Positions 16,608 through 25,493 of a stretch of DNA of 64,000 bases are shown here, piece by piece. The stretch's first letter is position 1. The number at the start of each line of letters is the position of its first letter. A program made the translations under genes and the position numbers. This DNA is from Pirellulimonas nuda (GTDB lineage Bacteria > Planctomycetota > Planctomycetia > Pirellulales > Lacipirellulaceae), in NCBI RefSeq assembly GCF_007750855.1, contig NZ_CP036291.1:4960001-5024000 (forward strand). The letters run 5' to 3'. The notes under the pieces were generated by a model. That model searched no databases, had not been told where the DNA came from, and worked only from the letters and a program-made list of their open reading frames with translations.

Positions 16608-16931
16608 ATGGCCGGCGAAAGGATTGCCGCCATGCCACGCAAGAAGCCACAGCCCGCAAAGTCGGGACGCCGCGTATTCACTCCAGAGTTCAAGCAGGAA
16701 GCGGTGCAGATGCTGCTGGACGGTCACAAGGCTAGTTCAGTAGCCGAGCGTCTGGGGGTGTCGCACGCCAACGTGCTGTACCGCTGGAAGCGTGAGCTGC
16801 TCGCCGAGAGCGGGCCTGTGGCGGGCGCCTTGGAGACGCGTGTCCATGAGCTGGAGGTCGAGCTGCGTCGGGTCGAGCGTGAGCGGGACGTGCTAAAAAA
16901 AGCGTTGATTATTTTCGGCCGCAACGAGTAA
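16608..16931 (+). CDS. IS3-family OrfA (helix-turn-helix protein)
   Basis: A 107-residue transposase subunit of the HTH_Tnp_1 type: RVFTPEFKQEAVQMLLDGHKASSVAERLGVSHANVLYRWKRE gives the helix-turn-helix, and the C-terminal part (ALETRVHELEVELRRVERERDVLKKALIIF) is a leucine-zipper coiled coil typical of OrfA. An alternative ATG at 16632 (MPRKKPQ) is equally possible. It binds the terminal repeats. Near its 3' end an A7G site lets ribosomes shift into orfB. Confidence 0.92.
   Translation: MAGERIAAMPRKKPQPAKSGRRVFTPEFKQEAVQMLLDGHKASSVAERLGVSHANVLYRWKRELLAESGPVAGALETRVHELEVELRRVERERDVLKKALIIFGRNE
16895..16902 (+). promoter_or_regulatory. programmed -1 frameshift site A-AAA-AAG
   Basis: The orfA codons CTA AAA AAA GCG contain the heptamer A AAA AAA G. 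After a -1 slip the frame is open through to the orfB ATG at 16949, giving an OrfAB fusion, the active transposase in IS3 elements. Confidence 0.85.
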
Positions 16932-16948
16932 CGGAGGTCTACGCCGCC

Positions 16949-17806
16949 ATGGAAGCGATCGTCGCTATCAACGCCGCGTCGGTGCAGGAGGCCTGCGGCA
17001 TCTTGGGCGTGAGCCGCAGCGCGTACTACGCTTGGCGTCGGGCCGAGCCGACAACACGTGACGAGCAGGACTCGGAACTGCTGCCCTTGGTGCGTACGGT
17101 CTTCCAGAAGCACAGCCGCCGCTACGGGGCGCGTCGGATCGCCGCGGAGCTCAGCGACATGGGCCACGCGTGCGGCCGGCGTCGCGTCGCGAAGCTACTG
17201 GAGATGCAGGGCCTGCGGGCAATCCAGCCGAAGTCCTACAAGCCCCGCACCACCGAGAGCCGCCACCGCTTGGGCTACAGCCCCAACCTACTCTTGGAGG
17301 CCGAGCAGCCAACGAGCATCAACCAACTATGGGTGGGAGATATTACCTACGTGCCGATCGTCGGCGGGGTGTTCAGCTACCTGGCGACACTGATGGACCG
17401 TTTTTCGCGGCGCATCGTCGGCTGGGAGCTCGGCCAAGACATGACCGAACAACTCGTGCTGGCGGCGCTTACCGCCGCGATCCGCTCACGTGGCCCGGGC
17501 GCTGGGCTGATCCACCACACCGATCGGGGCGGCCAGTACGCGGGCGCCGAGTACCGGGCCGTGCTGCGACGCGCCGAGATGCGTCAGAGCATGAGCCGCG
17601 CCGGAGACTGCTACGACAACGCCTTCATGGAATCTTGCTTCGGGACCTTCAAGACCGAACTCGAAATGACCGAGTACCAAGACCATGCCGAGGCGCGTGG
17701 CGAGATCGCCAGCTACGTCGCCTACTACAACCTCGAAAGAAAGCACTCCGCTCTCAGCTACCTCTCTCCCCACCAATTCGAGAACATCAAACGGCCGGCC
17801 AATTAA
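16949..17806 (+). CDS. IS3-family OrfB (integrase-core transposase)
   Basis: A 285-residue protein: an HTH_21-like N-terminal part (RRYGARRIAAELSDMGHACGRRRVAKLLEMQGL), then an rve integrase core. The catalytic residues are D131 (VGDITYV), D192 (HTDRGGQY) and E228 (AFMESCFGTFK), with 35 residues between the second Asp and Glu, the classic DD(35)E spacing. The C-terminal YNLERKHSALSYLSPHQFE is the usual end of the family. It is probably made mainly as an OrfAB fusion through the -1 frameshift upstream; the ATG at 16949 could also allow separate OrfB synthesis. Confidence 0.95.
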   Translation: MEAIVAINAASVQEACGILGVSRSAYYAWRRAEPTTRDEQDSELLPLVRTVFQKHSRRYGARRIAAELSDMGHACGRRRVAKLLEMQGLRAIQPKSYKPRTTESRHRLGYSPNLLLEAEQPTSINQLWVGDITYVPIVGGVFSYLATLMDRFSRRIVGWELGQDMTEQLVLAALTAAIRSRGPGAGLIHHTDRGGQYAGAEYRAVLRRAEMRQSMSRAGDCYDNAFMESCFGTFKTELEMTEYQDHAEARGEIASYVAYYNLERKHSALSYLSPHQFENIKRPAN

Positions 17807-17841
17807 GCTCCTCACCTGTCCGTCAATTCCGCACCACCTCA

Positions 17842-19869
17842 GGCGAACTTCCAGCGGGCCAAGACTTTCTCGAGAGACAATATGCCGATAAGGGAGCCTT
17901 GTTTTTCCACTCGCCACACTACAACGACGCAACGCTGCCGAACCGCAGCGTTCCGAGCTCGGCCGTTCGCTTAGGCGACTACAAGTTGATTTTGGAGTAC
18001 GGCGGACGCGGACTGCCGGACAAAGTGTACTTATTTGACCTTGCACAAAGCCTCACGGAATCGAACCAACTTAACAGTCCTCTTAACCTAGCCAACCAAC
18101 TGCCTCAAAAGCGGGACGAAATGCTAGGATTGCTCCGGAACTGGCTGCAGTCAACCGACGCGATACTAGCCTACGACGTGAGCGTTCCGATCCATCTAGA
18201 TTGGAACGCGGACCACCCCGGCAACAACACCACGCTTTGGGGTGCGCCCCCGGAGATCACGCGTTGGCGATCCCAGACCAACGTTGACGATTACCAGCGA
18301 GAACACTGGGTGACCGCCGGGTGGTCAGGCGCCAACACTCCCCGCGTTGCACTGGAATCCCAACCGCACCAACCAGGGCTAGGTTCGCAGGCTTTTCGCT
18401 TCACGCCGAACAACCTAATGGTCACGGCGTCGTTCCACGTTGGAGACTCCGGGGACTCCTTCGTGGGCAACCTGCTCCCCGCATCCAAAATCGATCACGA
18501 CCGTTCTGCGACCTTCGAACTGTGGGTGAAGTTTAAGGACTTGGCGGCAGAGCAAACGCTGTTCGAATCAGGCCATACCACTGAAGGGCTGTCTCTAACG
18601 GTCGGCGATGCCGACGCGAACGGACGATTCAACGACCTGCGCTTCCGCGCCCTGGGAGACGACGGACAATCGCTCACCACGACCGTGGCGCTCGACCAGT
18701 TCGTCAATCCAACGAGCGAGTTTATCCATATTGTCGGTGTGATCAACGACTCGCCAACGGACCGCTACACCGCTGTGTACGTCAACGGTGCACTCCTCGG
18801 TCGGACGAACGGCGTGCTCGGCGCCGCCGGCAGCATCGACTGGGACGGCTACATTAACCAGGGGGACGCGCTAGCCACCATCGGCAAGGTGGCCGCTGCC
18901 AATCTAGGCGGCAACAGCGGGCCCGCCGGCACGCGGCCGTTCTCTGGCGGCGGGCTTTCGGCGGACCTCAGCCAGATCCACTTCCGCAATTACGCCCTCT
19001 CCGACGCCGAGGTCCGCGGCGAATACAACCTCCGCCTGGCGCCGGTTGGGTGGGGCGTTCTAGCGGCAGGGGGGAACGCGTTTCTGGCTACCGAACGGCC
19101 CTCCGACGTGTCACGCGACGTTTTTGAGACCGGCGGCAGCATGACTGTGCTGCACGAGCGGCTCGATACGCTGAAGACTACTTTGGCGGTCGACCTAAAG
19201 CCCACGGCGGGCGGCTCTTACGCGATCAATGGAACCGCACTCCCCGGCGGCAATCTATCGCAGGGACAGAAGGTTTCCAGCTACTTGATCCACTTTGACG
19301 CACTGGCGAGCGCTGCAACCGGAGTCGTCGAAGGCTCCTTCACGTTCGCCGCGCCTGTGCTCGGGCTCTTGGTGTCTGACGCTTCGCTGACCGCCACCGA
19401 CAAAGTACTGGGGGCTATTGGCCGCTACAGCCTCTCCGGGAAGGGGCTCGCGATCGACGACCTGGCGACGATTTCTCTCTCCTCCGATCTGCGGACGCTC
19501 ACCGTGAGCATGACGGCGACCGCCAGCGACTTCTTTGAGTTGCGGGTGCTCACCGCGGCGCCCGGCCTGATCCCTGGGGACTTTGATGGAAACGGGATGG
19601 TCGATCAGGCGGATTACCTGCTCTGGAAACGCGACTTCGGCACAAGTTCCTACCTGGCCGATGGCAACGGCGACGGGGTCGTCAACTCCGCGGACTACAC
19701 GGTCTGGCGCGACCACTTGGGGCAGTCTGTTCCCGGAAGCGCCGCCGCCGCCCTGGCATCGGCGGCTGTTCCTGAGCCGGGCTCACTCGTCCTGCTGGCG
19801 CTGGCTCTCGGCGGACTGCGACTGGCTGCTGTCGCACGTTTCCGCGGCGTGGCGCCGGGGGCGGCCTGA
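17842..19869 (+). pseudogene. 3' fragment of the interrupted sulfatase-LamG-dockerin-PEP-CTERM gene
   Basis: Joins in frame to 16567 when the IS and one GGC duplication are removed; the restored product would be 1028 residues. The fragment carries the end of the sulfatase domain (ALFFHSPHYND, SSAVRLGDYKLILEYGG), a LamG/concanavalin-like domain (SATFELWVKFKDLAAEQTLFE... YTAVYVNGALLGRT), a beta-rich region, and a dockerin-like pair of calcium loops (PGDFDGNGMVDQADYLLWKRDFG and ADGNGDGVVNSADYTVWRDHLG). It ends with a PEP-CTERM tail (VPEPGSLVLLALALGG plus a basic end). There is no start codon with a signal peptide, so it is probably not expressed as a functional protein. The intact ancestor was likely a secreted polysaccharide sulfatase anchored at the surface. 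Confidence 0.92.
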
Positions 19870-19915
19870 CTCTAGGCTGCCCGCGTTCAAAGAAACGGGT
19901 CAGAGGGGCGCGTCC

Positions 19916-21280
19916 CTAATTCGGTCGCGCCTCAAGCTGCGAATCGATCTCGTCCCGGGGGTCGCTGGCTTCGCGTTTGCGCAGGTAGAGCTTGATCGGC
20001 GTTTCTGGGAAGGGCAGCTCGTCGCGGAAGCGGTTCAGCAGGAAGCGCTGGTACTGCGGCGTGAGCGCGGCGGGCTGGCTGCAGAACAGCACGATCGTGG
20101 GGGGTTGCACGCCCACCTGGGTGGCGTAGTAGATCTTGGGGCGGCGGTTCTGGTAGATCGGCGGCGCCTTCTCTTCGATGGCCGCACGCAGCATGCGGTT
20201 TAGCTGGCCCGTGCCCACCCGCGAGCGGGACTGCTTGAACAGCATCTGGGCGTGGTTGAGCAGCGCCTTGACGTTCTTGCCGGTCTGGCCGGTGATGAAC
20301 GCGATCGGGGCGTACCGCATGGTGCGGAATGTGTCGGAGATATAGTTTACCCACTTCTCGGTCGGCATCGTGCCGGCGAGCTGATCCCACTTGTTCACCA
20401 CGAAGATGCAGGGCTTGTACTCCTGCGAGATGTAGTCGGCTAGCTGCTTGTCGAGCTTGCTGACGCGTTCCGTGCAGTCGAGGAACAGCAGCGACACGTC
20501 TGCGCGGCGGATGCTGCGCTGGGCGCGGTGGAAGCCGTAGAAGTCGATGTTGTCGCGGCTCTGGGCGCGGCGGATGCCGGGGGTGTCGATGGCGACGAAC
20601 GCCTTGTCATCGAGTTCGAAACGCACGTCGACACTGTCGCGGGTGGTGCCCGGGATCTCGCTGACGATCATCCGTTCGGCCTGCACCAGCGAGTTGACGA
20701 AGGTGCTCTTGCCGACGTTCCGGCGGCCGACGATAGCGACCTTCATCTCTGGGTCGTCGGTCTCGCCCCCCTCTGCGTCGGCGGCGGGAAGCTGGGCGAG
20801 GATGCGGTTGAGCAGCACCGATCGGTTGCGGTTCTGCAGCGTGCTGACCTTGATCGGCCGGCCGTGGCCGAGGCGGAAGAACTCTTCGGCGGCGGCGTCG
20901 AAGGTTTCGTCGTCTGTCTTGTTGGCGACGCAAAGGATGGGGGTCTTGAGGTAGCGCAGGCGCCGCGCCACCTCTTGATCAAGCGGCAACACCCCGGAAC
21001 GGGTGTCGACCACGAACACGATCAGCGACGCGACGTCGATCGCCTGGGTGATCTGGTTCTCGATGTCGTCGGTGAGGTTGTCTGTGTCGATATGGCCCAT
21101 GCCGCCGGTATCGACTAGCTCAAAAAAGCGATCGTCGTGCTCCATCAGGTAGACGATCCGATCGCGCGTAATCCCTGGGTTGTTGTCGACTACGGAGATA
21201 CGCCGCCCCGCCAGCCAGTTGAGCAGGCTGCTCTTGCCCACGTTGGGGCGACCGACGATAGCAACCTGAGGGATACCCAT
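19916..21280 (-). CDS. der: ribosome biogenesis GTPase Der (EngA)
   Basis: A 454-residue protein with two tandem GTPase domains and a C-terminal KH-like domain, the architecture unique to Der. The first P-loop is [12 protein letters not shown] (residues 10-21), with DTGGMG as G3 and NKTD as G4. The second domain starts [16 protein letters not shown], with DTPGIRR and NKWD. The KH-like domain includes [18 protein letters not shown]. Der acts in maturation of the 50S ribosomal subunit. The gene is convergent with the sulfatase gene and divergent from the uracil-DNA glycosylase gene, with GC-rich tandem repeats in the shared upstream region. Length is normal. Confidence 0.96.
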   Translation of the reverse strand: MGIPQVAIVGRPNVGKSSLLNWLAGRRISVVDNNPGITRDRIVYLMEHDDRFFELVDTGGMGHIDTDNLTDDIENQITQAIDVASLIVFVVDTRSGVLPLDQEVARRLRYLKTPILCVANKTDDETFDAAAEEFFRLGHGRPIKVSTLQNRNRSVLLNRILAQLPAADAEGGETDDPEMKVAIVGRRNVGKSTFVNSLVQAERMIVSEIPGTTRDSVDVRFELDDKAFVAIDTPGIRRAQSRDNIDFYGFHRAQRSIRRADVSLLFLDCTERVSKLDKQLADYISQEYKPCIFVVNKWDQLAGTMPTEKWVNYISDTFRTMRYAPIAFITGQTGKNVKALLNHAQMLFKQSRSRVGTGQLNRMLRAAIEEKAPPIYQNRRPKIYYATQVGVQPPTIVLFCSQPAALTPQYQRFLLNRFRDELPFPETPIKLYLRKREASDPRDEIDSQLEARPN

Positions 21281-21290
21281 GGGGGGGCCT

Positions 21291-21402
21291 GGGCCTTGCG
21301 GCCCGGGGATGGCGGCGGCGCCGCGGGGGTTGGGCCTTGCGGCCCGGGGCTGGGTTTGGGCCTGGCGGCCCGGGGCTGGGGTTTGGACCTTGCGGCCCGG
21401 GG
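21291..21402. repeat. GC-rich tandem repeats between der and the udg gene
   Basis: The motif GGGCCTTGCGGCCCGGGG (with single-base variants) occurs at 21291, 21332, 21358 and 21385. Spacing is 41, 26 and 27 bp, so the last three units form a regular tandem array. Each unit contains a GGCC palindrome. It lies in the der leader, immediately upstream of its start codon. Confidence 0.8.
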
Positions 21403-21564
21403 CGGGGGGAAGCGGCCCAAGCGTTCGTGCCGCTCGCTCGCCCAGGGACCATCTTACTTCCGGCGACGCTGGGGGAGTAGCCGCTGCGCGGTTGGGAGCC
21501 TAAAACCGGCGAAGGGGCCGGGCGGCGGGTTCGGCTCAGTGACACGATCATCGCCCGGTGTTTC

Positions 21565-22341
21565 ATGCCTCGCGCGCTCGTACAACGCCTGGAAGACCTC
21601 CTAGCGGCCGGTGTGAGCCACGTGCCAAGGCCCCCCGCCGCGGCCCAGGCGCCCCCGTTAGCGGCCCCTACGCCGCGGCCCGCCGCAGAGTACACCGCCG
21701 CCCGGGCGGCCTCCCCGGCACAAACCGAGCCCCGGCCGGAGGCCGCGGCGACTGGTGGCGACAGCGTGGCGCCGGCCGACGCGGCTTCGCTGTCGGTCCT
21801 GCAGGCCCAGGTGAGCGGCTGCACGCGGTGCGGCGAGCTGGCCCGCACACGCACGCAGACGGTGTTTGGGGTCGGTAATCCAGAAGCAAGGCTGTGCTTC
21901 CTGGGCGAAGCGCCGGGGGCCGACGAGGACCGCACCGGCGAGCCGTTTGTAGGCAAGGCCGGGCAACTTCTGACGAAGATCATTGAGGCCTGCGGGATGA
22001 CGCGGGACGAGGTGTACATCCTCAACGTGCTAAAGTGCCGGCCCCCAGGGAATCGCAACCCGCTCCCCGAGGAGTCTCACAATTGCCGCCCCTTCCTGTT
22101 GGGACAGTTCGACCTGATCCGTCCGGAGTTTGTCTGCTGCCTGGGCGCCGTGGCCGCCCAGAACCTGCTGGAGACCACCACCACCATCGGGCGGCTGCGG
22201 GGCCAAATGCACGACTGGCGGGGCGTGAAGGTGGCGTGCACGTACCACCCGGCCTACCTGCTGCGGAATCCGGCCGCCAAGGCCGACACGTGGGAGGACA
22301 TGAAGCGTCTGATGGCCGCCATGGGCAGGCCGGTGGCCTAG
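21565..22341 (+). CDS. family-4 uracil-DNA glycosylase, [4Fe-4S] type
   Basis: A 258-residue base-excision repair enzyme. Its catalytic core begins at about residue 78. Four cluster ligands are visible: C86 and C89 (CTRC), C158 ([10 protein letters not shown]) and C174. The uracil pocket and water-activating motif is [20 protein letters not shown] (114-133), and the C-terminal loop is HPAYLLRNP. Residues 20-75 are a low-complexity Ala/Pro segment, an N-terminal extension seen in several bacterial family-4 enzymes. The enzyme removes uracil from DNA. The gene is divergent from der and probably has its own promoter in the 284-bp gap. Confidence 0.93.
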   Translation: MPRALVQRLEDLLAAGVSHVPRPPAAAQAPPLAAPTPRPAAEYTAARAASPAQTEPRPEAAATGGDSVAPADAASLSVLQAQVSGCTRCGELARTRTQTVFGVGNPEARLCFLGEAPGADEDRTGEPFVGKAGQLLTKIIEACGMTRDEVYILNVLKCRPPGNRNPLPEESHNCRPFLLGQFDLIRPEFVCCLGAVAAQNLLETTTTIGRLRGQMHDWRGVKVACTYHPAYLLRNPAAKADTWEDMKRLMAAMGRPVA

Positions 22342-22578
22342 CCCCATCGTCCAGCCGGGGCGGCAGCGTTGCTGGCAGCGACTTTGCCGGTTACGCGGAC
22401 CCAACGGCACGACCTTACCGCTCGTTCCGGTCGCGCATTCAAGCATCTTCTGGGATACGGCAAGAACCCCTCTCAATCGCTTTCGGCTTAGGCGTGGCGT
22501 TGGTAAAGTCGAAACATGGCGTGCGAAAACGCCACACCGCTGACGCCCCGACCTTCCTCCACGAGCCTCGCTGTCGCG

Positions 22579-23148
22579 ATGTATCTGCCGAAGCCTACAA
22601 AGACGGAGCAGGTCGATCAGTTGCTGCGCAATGCGCGGTTACGGGACGAGCTGGAGCCGCTGTTAGACGAGTCGATCGCATGGGTCGATACCCAGCGGAT
22701 GCCAACCGCTGTGGAGAACGACTTTCTGGAATCGATTCTTGAGTGGGAACGGGCTCCGATGGAGCCGATCCGGGCGTGGTTCGACCCACCGCTGGACCCC
22801 CCCGATCCGCGCCGGCTTGGCCCCAACCAGCTTCATAACATCCTGCTGGAGGTCGTAGAGCGGCTGTTCCAGAAGCGGGTGGTGCTCGACTTCACCGACC
22901 ACCTCACCGACCGCGAGCTGTACGCCCTGGTGATCCGCGACATCCTCCCCTCGTACGAGAAGAAACTAGAACGCGGCGGGGCCTACCTGCATTGGGACTG
23001 CTCCGGCGCCGACAGCGACCCCTCCGATTGGCTGCGGTACTACGCCAGCGACGCCGACCGCGAGCTGTGGGAAGAAGAAACGGGTGACACCGCTCCGCAG
23101 CGACGCGAGCCCCCCTACCGCCGCGACCTGCCCACGGCGCCGATGTAA
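22579..23148 (+). CDS. conserved hypothetical protein (planctomycete)
   Basis: About 189 residues from the ATG at 22579 (MYLPKPTKTEQVDQLL). An upstream ATG at 22516 would add 21 residues of low-complexity sequence and is less likely. The protein is acidic and soluble, with a distinctive FTDHLTDRELYALVIRDILPSYEKKL segment and the motif YLHWDCSGADSDP near the C-terminus. I recall similar sequences as conserved planctomycete hypotheticals; no biochemical role is known to me. It lies between the uracil-DNA glycosylase and the PIN-TRAM gene, same strand. Confidence 0.75.
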   Translation: MYLPKPTKTEQVDQLLRNARLRDELEPLLDESIAWVDTQRMPTAVENDFLESILEWERAPMEPIRAWFDPPLDPPDPRRLGPNQLHNILLEVVERLFQKRVVLDFTDHLTDRELYALVIRDILPSYEKKLERGGAYLHWDCSGADSDPSDWLRYYASDADRELWEEETGDTAPQRREPPYRRDLPTAPM

Positions 23149-23268
23149 ATCTCCGGCTCGGGACGCCCCCCTGGGCGCGTCCGACGAGGAGTTTCGACGC
23201 GGCGGCTCGGTTCTGGGTAAGCTAGGACAATTATCCTTCATCCCCGACCGCGACCCCGCCCAGCTGCC

Positions 23269-24312
23269 ATGGCGCTGATTATCGTAAGGCTCGTCTTCCT
23301 GATGGTGGCCGCCGGCCTCGGGGTGCAGCTTATCCAGTCCGAGGCGCTCCCGAAGGAGCCGGCCTGGATCCCCTGGGCGGCCTTCTTGGGGGTCATGGCG
23401 CTCGCGGTCGGCACGATCACGGCCGACGTGCTGGTGAAGCGCAAACAGCTCGACGTGATCACCAGCGTCTACGTCGGGCTGATTATCGGGCTGTTTCTTA
23501 CGTACGTCATCAAGCTGGCCCTGAGCCCCGTGCTGCCCAAGGGGGACTCGCCGGTGGCGGTCTGGACGCCGCTGCTGTTGGGGATGGTTCTGTGCTATCT
23601 GTGCATCGCGGTGCTGATGCAGACGCGCGACGACTTCCGCTTCATCATCCCGTACGTCGAGTTCGCCAAGCAGGTGAAGGGGCTGCGTCCCCTGGTGCTC
23701 GACACCAGCGTGGTGATCGACGGGCGGATCGCCGATTTCGTGGAGACGCGGGTGATCGATAGCCCGCTGATCATGCCGCAGTTCGTGATCGCCGAGCTGC
23801 AGAACATCGCCGACTCGAGCGACAAACTGCGCCGCAACCGCGGCCGCCGCGGGCTCGATGTGCTCAATCGGCTGCGGGCCGACGCGCACGTCGACCTGCA
23901 GATCTTCGACCGCGAGCTCCCCGAGTTTGAGAACCAGCAGGTCGACCAGAAGCTGGTGCTGCTGGCCAAACACCTCGACGGCAAGGTGGTCACGGGAGAC
24001 TACAACCTGAACAAGGTCGCCCGGCTGCAGAACGTCGGCGTCGTGAACCTCAACGACATCGCCAACGCGCTGAAGCCTGTGTTCCTGCCGGGCGAGAAAA
24101 TCGAGGTGCGGATCATCAAGCCGGGCGAAGAATCGGGCCAGGGTGTCGGCTACCTCGACGACGGCACCATGGTGGTTGTGGAGGGGGGCCGCGACCACGT
24201 CGGCGAGCCGATCGCGGCGCAGGTGACCAGCGTGCTGCAGACCAGCGCCGGGCGGATGGTGTTCGCGCGGGTGGAGGGGGCCGGCGATGGCGGGCGTTCG
24301 CGACGGGGTTAG
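23269..24312 (+). CDS. membrane-anchored PIN-TRAM domain protein (YacL-like)
   Basis: A 347-residue protein. Four membrane helices lie at about residues 5-23, 34-52, 65-83 and 98-117. A PIN nuclease-like domain follows (about 140-265), with acidic residues D145 and D151 (LDTSVVIDGR), E176 (VIAELQNI), D226 and D244 (TGDYNLNK). A C-terminal TRAM domain (about 275-340; PGEESGQGVGYLDDGTMVVVEG) probably binds RNA. This arrangement is that of Bacillus YacL and related 'PilT domain' proteins; a ribonuclease activity at the membrane is plausible but not shown. The 3' end overlaps the start of rfbB by 26 bp, so the two are translationally coupled. Confidence 0.9.
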   Translation: MALIIVRLVFLMVAAGLGVQLIQSEALPKEPAWIPWAAFLGVMALAVGTITADVLVKRKQLDVITSVYVGLIIGLFLTYVIKLALSPVLPKGDSPVAVWTPLLLGMVLCYLCIAVLMQTRDDFRFIIPYVEFAKQVKGLRPLVLDTSVVIDGRIADFVETRVIDSPLIMPQFVIAELQNIADSSDKLRRNRGRRGLDVLNRLRADAHVDLQIFDRELPEFENQQVDQKLVLLAKHLDGKVVTGDYNLNKVARLQNVGVVNLNDIANALKPVFLPGEKIEVRIIKPGEESGQGVGYLDDGTMVVVEGGRDHVGEPIAAQVTSVLQTSAGRMVFARVEGAGDGGRSRRG

Positions 24313-25306
24313 CGGCGGCCCCCGCCTGCTGGTGACGGGGGGCTGCGGGTTCGTCGGCCGGGCGCTGGTGCGCCGGGCGTTGGCGGAGCGCGGCGCACGC
24401 GTGCTGAACCTGGACCTGATGACGTACGCAGCGCGGCGCGAACCCGCCGCCGACTGCCGCCTGGTAGAAGGCGACATCGCCGACGGCGTGCTTGTCTCGC
24501 GGCTCATCGACGAGTTCCGGCCGACGGCGATCGTTAACCTGGCGGCCGAGTCGCACGTCGACCGCTCGATCGTGGGGCCCGACCCCTTCGTCCACACGAA
24601 CATCGTGGGGGTCCACGTCCTGCTCAAGAGCGCCCTCGACCACTTCCGGCGCCTGGACGCCGAGGGCCAACGCCGGTTCCGCTTCGTGCAGGTGTCGACC
24701 GACGAAGTGTATGGCTCGATCGATCCGCCGGGCCGGTTCACCGAAGACTCCCCCTACCGGCCCAACTCGCCGTACGCCGCCTCGAAGGCCGCAGGGGACT
24801 GCTTGGTGCGTGCGTACCATCAGACGTACGGGCTGCCGACCGTCACGACGCACGGGTCGAACAACTACGGCGTCGGCCAGCACCCGGAGAAGCTCATCCC
24901 GAAAATGATCTGCCAGGCGCTGGCGGGCGGGCCGCTGCCGATCTATGGCGACGGGCGGCAGGTCCGCGACTGGCTGCACGTCGACGACCACTGCGAGGCG
25001 ATCTGGCAGGCGCTCGAGCAAGGCGGGCCGGGAGAGCACTACAACATCGGCGCCGGGTGCGAGCTGACGAACCTGGAAGTAGTGGACGAGGTCTGCGACG
25101 CCGTCGACCGGCTGCGGCCCCGCAGCGCCGGCGCGAGCACGCGCCAGCAGATCGCGTTTGTCGCCGATCGCCCCGGGCACGACCGCCGCTATGCGGTCGA
25201 TTCTAGCAAAGCTAGCACGCAGCTCGGGTGGCGCCCCCGGCGCACGTTTGCCGAGGGATTGAAAGAGATTGTGCTCGCAGAAATAGCCCAACCTAGCGCC
25301 CAATAG
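24287..25306 (+). CDS. rfbB: dTDP-glucose 4,6-dehydratase
   Basis: A 339-residue extended short-chain dehydrogenase/reductase. The NAD-binding loop is TGGCGFVG (17-24), the catalytic TDE is at 138-140, and the YxxxK pair is Y163/K167 (YAASK). HVDRSI, SNNYG and GDGRQVRDWLHVDDH are typical of RmlB. It converts dTDP-glucose to dTDP-4-keto-6-deoxyglucose, the branch point for deoxy- and amino-deoxy sugars. It begins a co-directional sugar cluster. The start at 24287 lies inside the PIN-TRAM gene. Its stop codon and last residues lie within the left arm of a large inverted repeat. UDP-glucuronate decarboxylase-like substrates cannot be excluded by motif alone. Confidence 0.88.
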   Translation: MAGVRDGVSGGPRLLVTGGCGFVGRALVRRALAERGARVLNLDLMTYAARREPAADCRLVEGDIADGVLVSRLIDEFRPTAIVNLAAESHVDRSIVGPDPFVHTNIVGVHVLLKSALDHFRRLDAEGQRRFRFVQVSTDEVYGSIDPPGRFTEDSPYRPNSPYAASKAAGDCLVRAYHQTYGLPTVTTHGSNNYGVGQHPEKLIPKMICQALAGGPLPIYGDGRQVRDWLHVDDHCEAIWQALEQGGPGEHYNIGAGCELTNLEVVDEVCDAVDRLRPRSAGASTRQQIAFVADRPGHDRRYAVDSSKASTQLGWRPRRTFAEGLKEIVLAEIAQPSAQ

Positions 25307-25375
25307 CTGCCGACCTACGGTCGGCGCGCGTTGAAACTTTTGTCGGGCGCGCCGACCGTAGGTCGGCAGCTATTG
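25301..25375. repeat. 29-bp perfect inverted repeat with 17-bp loop, over the rfbB stop
   Basis: The arms lie at 25301-25329 and 25347-25375 and match exactly. Each arm itself contains a small palindrome, GCCGACC-TAC-GGTCGGC. The rfbB stop codon (25304-25306) is inside the left arm. It could act as a transcription terminator without a T-tail, but a related 20-bp copy inside a gene at 38120 argues for a dispersed REP-like element. Confidence 0.9.
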
Positions 25376-25493
25376 AACGCTAGGGGCCAGACCCGCTTGC
25401 GGTCACTCGGAACAAACCTTGACCCCACCGCGCCTGTTCCGTTAGACCACCTTCCTACTTGCCCCGCCCCGTGCATCCCTAATCCGCGCCAGC

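Larger units (their letters stand above)
16568..17841 (+). mobile_element. IS3-family insertion sequence, 1274 bp, complete
   Basis: The terminal inverted repeats match perfectly over the first 38 bp, beginning TGAGGTGGTGCGGAATTGAC at 16568 and reading inward from 17841 on the other strand. The element is flanked by the 3-bp duplication GGC (16565-16567 and 17842-17844), a size typical of IS3. It carries overlapping orfA and orfB with a slippery heptamer between them. Terminal repeats, frames and target duplication are all intact, so insertion is probably recent. Confidence 0.96.

Noticed and set aside
17170..17841. 5' extension of the sulfatase 3' fragment through the IS
   Set aside because: The frame is open by chance across orfB in another phase; orfB carries the DDE residues, so the extension is not a real N-terminus.
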